From Halanaerobacter jeridensis (GTDB lineage: Bacteria > Bacillota > Halanaerobiia > Halobacteroidales > Halobacteroidaceae): DNA of 64,000 nt. The stretch spans positions 1 to 64,000 of the forward strand of contig NZ_JAFBDQ010000007.1 of NCBI RefSeq assembly GCF_016908315.1, written 5' to 3'. Below, piece after piece: positions 57,605 through 64,000 of this stretch. Made by a program: the position numbers and the translations under genes. Below the pieces are notes generated by a model that was not told the origin of the DNA, ran no database searches, and was given only the letters and a program-made list of their open reading frames with translations. The stretch's first letter is position 1; each line of letters starts with the position of its first letter.

Positions 57605-58357
57605 ATGAGAACTCCTTTTATGTGTGCTAATTGGAAATTGCATAAAGATGTTGATGAAGCTGTAGAAATGGCAAAGAAATTTAAAGAATTAGTTGCTGAC
57701 GTTGATGATGTAGAAGCAGGAATTTGTGCTCCAGCAGTTGATTTATATCCATTAAATGAAGTTTTAGCTGATACTGATATTAAATTAGGGTCAGAAAATA
57801 TGTATCATAAAGAAAGTGGAGCTTATACTGGTGAACTATCTCCACAAATGATTAAATCTGTTGGTTGTGAGTATGCAATTATCGGTCACTCTGAAAGAAG
57901 AGAAATTTTTGGAGAAGATGATGCACTACTTAATTTAAAGTTAAAAGCTGCTTTTGAGAATGATATTAAGCCGATCTTATGTATTGGTGAAAAGTTAGAA
58001 GAAAGAGAAGCAGATGAGCACTTTGCTAGAGTTAAGTTTCAATTAGAAGCTGACCTATCTGGAATTGAAGCAGAAGATGCTAAAGATATGGTACTTGCTT
58101 ATGAACCATTATGGGCAATTGGAACTGGCGAAAGTGCTACTCCAGAACAAGCTGAAGAAATGGTAAAATATATTCGAGATACAGTTGCTGAAATGTATGA
58201 CCAAGATACTGCTGATGCTATTCGTATTCAGTATGGCGGTAGCGTTAAGCCTTGGAATGTAGAAGAAATTATGGAGCAGCCAAATATTGATGGTGCTCTA
58301 GTAGGTAGCGCTAGTTTAGAAGCTGAATCTTTCTCTAAAATAGTTAAGTTTAAATAG
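57605..58357 (+). CDS. tpiA: triosephosphate isomerase
   Basis: The 250-residue enzyme has the start CANWKLHKD (Asn, Lys), catalytic His in [13 protein letters not shown], catalytic Glu in [20 protein letters not shown], and the phosphate loop [20 protein letters not shown]. It interconverts DHAP and G3P. It begins [14 protein letters not shown] 57605 follows CGGAGGTGG. Length is normal. Confidence 0.97.
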   Translation: MRTPFMCANWKLHKDVDEAVEMAKKFKELVADVDDVEAGICAPAVDLYPLNEVLADTDIKLGSENMYHKESGAYTGELSPQMIKSVGCEYAIIGHSERREIFGEDDALLNLKLKAAFENDIKPILCIGEKLEEREADEHFARVKFQLEADLSGIEAEDAKDMVLAYEPLWAIGTGESATPEQAEEMVKYIRDTVAEMYDQDTADAIRIQYGGSVKPWNVEEIMEQPNIDGALVGSASLEAESFSKIVKFK

Positions 58358-58394
58358 GACAGTAAATATTCCAGTAAAAAGAGAGGTGTTAGAG

Positions 58395-59936
58395 ATGAAT
58401 GTACCTAAGCCCTTAGCTTTAATCATACTAGACGGATTTGGATGTAATTCTCGTGAAGAAATGAATGGTGTTAAAGCAGCTGATACTCCTAATTTTGATA
58501 AATTATGGGCTGAATATCCTCATACAGAAGTTAGAGCCGCAGGTGAAGCAGTAGGTTTACCTGAAGGCCAAATGGGTAATTCAGAAGTAGGTCATATGAA
58601 TTTAGGCTCAGGAAGAATTGTTTATCAAGACTTTACTCGCATTAATTTAGCTGTAGAAAATGATGAATTAATTGAAAGAGATGCTATAGCTGAAGCAGTA
58701 GAGAATGTGAAAGAAAATGATTCTGCTTTACACCTATTAGGGTTAGTTTCTGATGGAGGAGTACACAGTCATATTAAGCACTTGTTTGGATTTTTAGAAA
58801 TGGCAGAACGAAAGAACCTTGATGAGGTTTATGTTCATGCTATTTTAGATGGTCGAGATACGCCACCACAAAGTGCTGAAAAATATATTAAAGAATTAGA
58901 AGAAAAGATGGATGAATTAGGTGTAGGAGAAATAGCTACTATTGGCGGTCGTTACTATTATATGGACCGTGATAATAATTGGGAGCGAACTGAAAAAGCA
59001 TATAATACTATGTGCTTTGGTGAAGGAAATGAATCTGAAGCTGCATTAGATGCAATTACAAATTCTTATGATGATGATGCTACTGATGAATTTGTAGAAC
59101 CAACTGTTATTACTAAAGATGGTAATCCGGTTGCAAATGTAGCTACTGATGATTCAGTAATCTTCTTTAACTTCAGATCTGATAGAGCTCGTCAATTAAC
59201 TAGAGCTTTAAATGATATTGAATTCAATGGTTTCGATAGACAGGAAGGATACCCAGAACCTGAAGTTGTCTGTATGACAGAATATGATGAGACTATTGAT
59301 GCTCCTGTGGCTTTTCCACCGACTGACTTAGAAAATGTTCTAAGTAAGGTTTTAGCTGATAATACTAAGACTCAGCTTAGAATTGCAGAAACAGAAAAAT
59401 ACGCTCATGTAACTTTCTTCTTTAATGGTGGAAAAGAAAAGGCCTATTCAGGTGAGGATCGAGAAATTATTCCTTCCCCTGATGTAGCAACTTATGATAT
59501 GAAACCAGAAATGAGCGCTTATGAAGTGAAGGATGAAGTAGTTAATAGAATTGAAAGTGATAAGTATGATGTTATAGTCTTAAACTATGCTAATCCAGAT
59601 ATGGTAGGACATACTGGAGACTTTGATGCTGTAGTAGAAGCTTTAGAAGCAGTGGATGAGTGCTTAGGAGAGACTATTGAAGCTATTCAAGAACAAGGTG
59701 GAGCAGCGTTAGTAACTGCTGACCACGGTAATAGTGAGCAGATGAAAGATTATGAGACAGGTGAACCATTTACTGCTCATACATCTAATTTAGTACCGTT
59801 GATTTATGTGAATGACGAAGATAAAGATGCGGAATTAATTGAAAATGGTAAGTTAGCTGATTTTGCGCCAACTATTTTAGACTTGTTGGGCATTGAAGCT
59901 CCAGAAGAGATGACTGGAGATAACTTGATTAAATAA
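58395..59936 (+). CDS. gpmI: 2,3-bisphosphoglycerate-independent phosphoglycerate mutase
   Basis: The 513-residue Mn-dependent enzyme of the alkaline phosphatase superfamily has [11 protein letters not shown], the nucleophile Ser in [65 protein letters not shown] and [10 protein letters not shown]. It converts 3- to 2-phosphoglycerate. ATG 58395 is used because GAGAGGTG is 6 bp upstream, and the in-frame GTG at 58386 falls in that site. It lies 37 bp after tpiA and 31 bp before eno. Confidence 0.97.
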   Translation: MNVPKPLALIILDGFGCNSREEMNGVKAADTPNFDKLWAEYPHTEVRAAGEAVGLPEGQMGNSEVGHMNLGSGRIVYQDFTRINLAVENDELIERDAIAEAVENVKENDSALHLLGLVSDGGVHSHIKHLFGFLEMAERKNLDEVYVHAILDGRDTPPQSAEKYIKELEEKMDELGVGEIATIGGRYYYMDRDNNWERTEKAYNTMCFGEGNESEAALDAITNSYDDDATDEFVEPTVITKDGNPVANVATDDSVIFFNFRSDRARQLTRALNDIEFNGFDRQEGYPEPEVVCMTEYDETIDAPVAFPPTDLENVLSKVLADNTKTQLRIAETEKYAHVTFFFNGGKEKAYSGEDREIIPSPDVATYDMKPEMSAYEVKDEVVNRIESDKYDVIVLNYANPDMVGHTGDFDAVVEALEAVDECLGETIEAIQEQGGAALVTADHGNSEQMKDYETGEPFTAHTSNLVPLIYVNDEDKDAELIENGKLADFAPTILDLLGIEAPEEMTGDNLIK

Positions 59937-59952
59937 AACAAAAATAATTTAG

Positions 59953-61251
<1,299 letters not shown>

Positions 61252-61277
61252 TTTAAATTCTTGAATATATTTATTTA

Positions 61278-61314
61278 GTCGGGTGCAGAGTAATCTGTAT
61301 CCGGCTTTTTTTAA
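61278..61314 (+). terminator. terminator of the glycolytic operon
   Basis: GTCGGGTGCAGA and TCTGTATCCGGC form a long stem (G-U pairs included) with a GTAA loop, followed by TTTTTTTAA, 26 bp after eno. Confidence 0.85.
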
Positions 61315-61434
61315 TTAAAATTGATATATCTTGTGATATAATGTAAAATAAATTTAAAAGTGATTATAAAATCTGATATAATTAGATTAGAATAAGTAAA
61401 TATAATTAAAAAATTAATTAGAGGAGAGGTTAGA

Positions 61435-61941
61435 ATGAATTATAATAGTCGATGGCTGATTAAATTGGTAGTATTATTAAGTTTAAGTTTGCTTACTCAA
61501 GTTTTAGGTCTTTCTTATATTGCTTCTATTTTATTAAATATGTTCTTATTTGCTTCTGCTTTATTAGTAGGGACAGTTGGAGGAGTTTTGATTGGAGGTT
61601 TAACTCCTGTGATTGCTATTAGTATAGGATTGTTACCTAGTGGATTATTACCTTTACTTCCATTTGTTATTGGAGGTAATATAGCGTTAGTAGTAATTTA
61701 TAATTATTTAGGTCAAAAAGGGAAGTTATTAGCGATGGGGATAGCGTCATTTATTAGATTTACTATTTTATCTTCTGGAGTTAGATATTTATCAAACTTG
61801 CCTAAAGAAATTTCTAATATGATGCAGGTATCACAATTAGCTACTGCTTTAGCTGGTGGATTGTTATCTTTACTATTAATAGTTTTAATTGTTAAAATAG
61901 ATAATGACTACTTAAGATTAATTCCTAATCAACAAACTTAA
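61435..61941 (+). CDS. membrane protein, ECF-transporter S-component-like
   Basis: The 168-residue protein has about five or six hydrophobic segments (WLIKLVVLLSLSLLTQVLGL, VGGVLIGGLTPVIAISIGLL, GLLPLLPFVIGGNIALVVIYN). Size and layout fit the substrate-binding S component of energy-coupling-factor transporters, for vitamins or metals, but no substrate motif is recognised. It may share an EcfAAT module encoded elsewhere. ATG 61435 follows GAGGAGAGG. A vitamin-dependent riboswitch was not found in the leader. Confidence 0.6.
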   Translation: MNYNSRWLIKLVVLLSLSLLTQVLGLSYIASILLNMFLFASALLVGTVGGVLIGGLTPVIAISIGLLPSGLLPLLPFVIGGNIALVVIYNYLGQKGKLLAMGIASFIRFTILSSGVRYLSNLPKEISNMMQVSQLATALAGGLLSLLLIVLIVKIDNDYLRLIPNQQT

Positions 61942-62054
61942 CCTACCTGAATTAAAGATTAAGCAGAACTTGTTAAAGAATATATTTTAACCTTGATTAA
62001 TAGCTGTAATATTAATTATACTTTTATTAGAAAGTTGAAGTGGGGGGTGAGCAA

Positions 62055-63386
62055 ATGCAATTACAACAGAATTTAGCTCCACAGCAGAAACAAGAACAAG
62101 TTCAAAAACAGAAATTAGTTATGACCCCGAAATTGAGACAATCGATTGGGTTATTACAATTATCTACTTTAGATTTACAAGATTATATAAATGATAAGCT
62201 AATGGATAACCCATTATTAGAATTAGAAGAAGAATATAGTTCTACAGATAATGAGAGCTATAATTCTCAGAATGATGATTATAATTATGAAAATTTTGTA
62301 GCTGAAAAATTGAGTTTAAATGATTTTTTACTGCAGCAGTTACATTTAATAACTGCTAATAAGCGAGAAGAAAAAATTGGAGAACAGATCATTGGTAGTT
62401 TGGATGAGTATGGTTTTTTTAATGATCTAGAGGTAGTAAGCCAAGACTTAGGTGTAGAAAAAGAGGAAGTAAAAAAAGTTTTGGAAAAAATAAAAGAGAT
62501 AGCTCCAACTGGAATTGCTACTTCAGGATTTAAAGAAGCATTGATAGCTGAACTAAAGAAATATAGTGATAATTATAGTGCAGAAAAGATCGAGTTAGCT
62601 GAAAAAATAATTCAAGATCATTTAGAAGATTTGAAAAATAATAAAATTAAAAAAATAGCTAAGTCACTTAAAGTTAAGCCATTAGTAATTCAAGAATTAG
62701 GAGATTTAATTAATGTTTTAAATCCTATTCCAAGATCAAAATATAATGATGAAGCTGCTAGTAATTATTTACAGCCTGATATTATCGTAGAAGAACATGC
62801 TAATAACTACGATATAGTTATGACTGAAGAAAGTTTCCCTACTCTTAGGATTAATGCTAAATATAAAAGATTATTAAAAGAGCGCGAAACTAAAGAAATA
62901 CAAGATTACTTAGCAGAAAAATTAGATTCTGCTTTATGGTTGATTAAAAGTATTGAACAGCGAAGAAGAACAATTTATAGTATAGTAGAAGAAATTATAG
63001 AACAGCAGGCTGAATTTTTTCAGTCAGGGATTAAAAAAATACAGCCTTTATCAATGGCGGAAGTTGCAGAGGAAATAGACAAGCATGAATCAACAGTCAG
63101 TCGAGCCACTGATAATAAAAATATACAAACTGATTATGGGATATTCCCTTTGAAATTCTTCTTTAGTGAAGGAATTAAATGTGGAAATCGGGAAGTTTCA
63201 GTCACTAGTATTAAGGAGTATTTAAAAGATATCATTAAAAATGAAGATAAAAAGCAACCTTTAAGTGATAGTAAATTAGCTAAGAAATTAAAAGAATGTG
63301 GTATATCAATATCTCGTCGTACAGTTGCTAAATACAGAAAAGAATTAAAAATCCCTTCTTCTAGAAAGAGAAAGAGATATAATTAA
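62055..63386 (+). CDS. rpoN: RNA polymerase sigma-54 factor RpoN
   Basis: The 443-residue protein has a glutamine-rich region I (QQNLAPQQKQEQVQKQKLVMTPKLRQSIGLLQLS), an acidic region II (about 55-75), the core-binding domain (QQLHLITANKREEKIGEQIIGSLDEYGFF), the HTH that reads the -12 box (MAEVAEEIDKHESTVSRAT), and the RpoN box SRRTVAKYRKELKIPSSRKRK, which reads -24. ATG 62055 follows GGGGGGTGA by about 6 bp; the GTG at 62040 is part of that site. Sigma-54 promoters need an enhancer-binding activator; none is in the window. A good sigma-54 site lies downstream at 63637. Confidence 0.96.
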   Translation: MQLQQNLAPQQKQEQVQKQKLVMTPKLRQSIGLLQLSTLDLQDYINDKLMDNPLLELEEEYSSTDNESYNSQNDDYNYENFVAEKLSLNDFLLQQLHLITANKREEKIGEQIIGSLDEYGFFNDLEVVSQDLGVEKEEVKKVLEKIKEIAPTGIATSGFKEALIAELKKYSDNYSAEKIELAEKIIQDHLEDLKNNKIKKIAKSLKVKPLVIQELGDLINVLNPIPRSKYNDEAASNYLQPDIIVEEHANNYDIVMTEESFPTLRINAKYKRLLKERETKEIQDYLAEKLDSALWLIKSIEQRRRTIYSIVEEIIEQQAEFFQSGIKKIQPLSMAEVAEEIDKHESTVSRATDNKNIQTDYGIFPLKFFFSEGIKCGNREVSVTSIKEYLKDIIKNEDKKQPLSDSKLAKKLKECGISISRRTVAKYRKELKIPSSRKRKRYN

Positions 63387-63532
63387 CCCTTTGTAGTATT
63401 CTATCTACACTTCGGTGTTAAAAATGTATATTTTAGACTACATTTAAATTATAAGTGGATATAACTTAAATTATTATTTTAAAAGTAGAAAAAAATCAAA
63501 AAAGATTTCAATCATTAAATTCAATTTTAAGA

Positions 63533-63551
63533 TCCCTTAATTATAAGGGAT
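63533..63551 (+). other. hairpins in the 365-bp gap between rpoN and coaD
   Basis: Two stems are visible: CCCTTA-ATTA-TAAGGG here, and CCCCT/AGGGG at about 63591-63605 followed by TTATAATTATTTTTT, which may be the rpoN terminator. The gap otherwise holds AT-rich DNA and the sigma-54-type promoter. Confidence 0.5.
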
Positions 63552-63636
63552 AAAGAGGATGATTGAGTCAAATAAGTAGTTATAATGGCCCCTTAAAAGT
63601 AGGGGTTATAATTATTTTTTGGGGATATAAAGTACT

Positions 63637-63654
63637 TTGGTATGATACTTGCAT
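63637..63654 (+). promoter_or_regulatory. sigma-54 (-24/-12) promoter
   Basis: TTGGTATGATACTTGCAT fits YTGGYAYRNNNNTTGCW exactly: GG at 63639-63640 and GC at 63651-63652 with the required 10 bases between. It lies 98 bp before coaD and just downstream of rpoN. Confidence 0.7.
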
Positions 63655-63751
63655 TATTATATAAGTGAAAATAATAACAAATTATTTTAGTAATACACAT
63701 TTTGCTATGATACATGATGAATGAGTTTTTATCAAGGGGAGGAGATGGAAA

Positions 63752-64000
63752 ATGGAAAGAGCAGTCTATCCTGGGACTTTTGATCCAATCACTAATGGTC
63801 ATTTAGATATAATAGAGAGGGCAGGGAAATTTGTAGATGAGTTGATAATTGCTGTCTGTGTAAATACCAATAAAAAGCCTTTATTTAAAATTCAAAAACG
63901 GGCTGCAATGGTTAAAGAAAATGTAGATTTAGATAATGTAAAGGTAAAAATCTGTCGCGGTCTATTAACTGATTTTTTAAAAGAAGAAAATGCCAAATTG
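63752..64000 (+). CDS. coaD: phosphopantetheine adenylyltransferase CoaD, 5' part
   Basis: The 83 visible residues match the front half of CoaD (about 160 residues): [21 protein letters not shown] contains the nucleotidyltransferase T/HxGH-type motif (TNGH), followed by [13 protein letters not shown]. It makes dephospho-CoA from 4'-phosphopantetheine and ATP. ATG 63752 lies 7 bp after GGGGAGGAG; the ATG at 63745 is in another frame. The gene runs off the window. Confidence 0.95.
   Translation, partial: MERAVYPGTFDPITNGHLDIIERAGKFVDELIIAVCVNTNKKPLFKIQKRAAMVKENVDLDNVKVKICRGLLTDFLKEENAKL

Noticed and set aside
61252-61434. Vitamin riboswitch before the ECF-S-like gene
   Set aside because: After the eno terminator the sequence is AT-rich, with no conserved riboswitch core that I recognise.

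Overview
The window is low-GC DNA from an anaerobic Firmicute. The gene content, the very acidic glycolytic enzymes (Asp/Glu-rich Gap, Pgk, TpiA, GpmI and Eno) and the TTG/GTG starts behind strong GGAGG-type ribosome binding sites suggest a halophile of the order Halanaerobiales. That assignment is inference; no rRNA or tRNA gene was recognised.

Layout. Positions 1-5.7 kb hold a membrane-anchored amidase-like protein, a large DUF4145/NERD-like nuclease-helicase, a VOC protein, an exported membrane protein and a fragment of an Rpn-type nuclease/transposase. Positions 5.7-24 kb form a defence island. It contains an XRE regulator with an ImmA-type protease, a very large SF1 helicase with a C-terminal Vsr-like nuclease (frameshifted), and a type I restriction-modification system: hsdM, hsdS, an orphan MNT nucleotidyltransferase, a frameshifted hsdR, and a YgjP-type metallopeptidase. 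It continues with a diguanylate cyclase fused at its 3' end to a partial second copy of ygjP, a SEC-C protein, and an antitoxin/PIN toxin pair.

Positions 24.2-31.6 kb carry a contractile-injection-like accessory cluster: a DcrB-like protein, two VgrG/gpD-like proteins, a pentapeptide-repeat protein, a DUF4280 PAAR-like tip and a lipoprotein. It is being broken up by mobile DNA. An IS200/IS605 element with tnpB and only the tail of tnpA splits the first vgrG. A 364-bp element without an ORF, rich in RNA-like structure (HEARO/omegaRNA-like), splits the pentapeptide gene so cleanly that its removal restores the reading frame. Positions 31.7-38.1 kb are an addB/addA-type recombination nuclease-helicase pair. 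Positions 38.2-44.7 kb contain a broken VOC gene, a membrane operon cut by an IS607-family element (serine recombinase plus TnpB), and fragments of starch-binding surface proteins.

Positions 45-64 kb are core genome: a peroxiredoxin behind a strong promoter with a Fur/PerR-like palindrome, an aldo/keto reductase, a glycosyltransferase, a PTS EIIC-like membrane protein, PHP-rapZ-yvcK-whiA, the glycolytic operon cggR-gap-pgk-tpiA-gpmI-eno with a CggR-type operator, an ECF-S-like protein, rpoN, and the start of coaD behind a good sigma-54 promoter match.

The points most worth following are: three separate IS200/IS605- or IS607-related elements within 18 kb; two TnpB proteins that seem to lack the usual RuvC-II acidic residue; four genes broken by exactly one extra base in a homopolymer; and a leader of about 70 bp shared by the two large nuclease-helicase genes.
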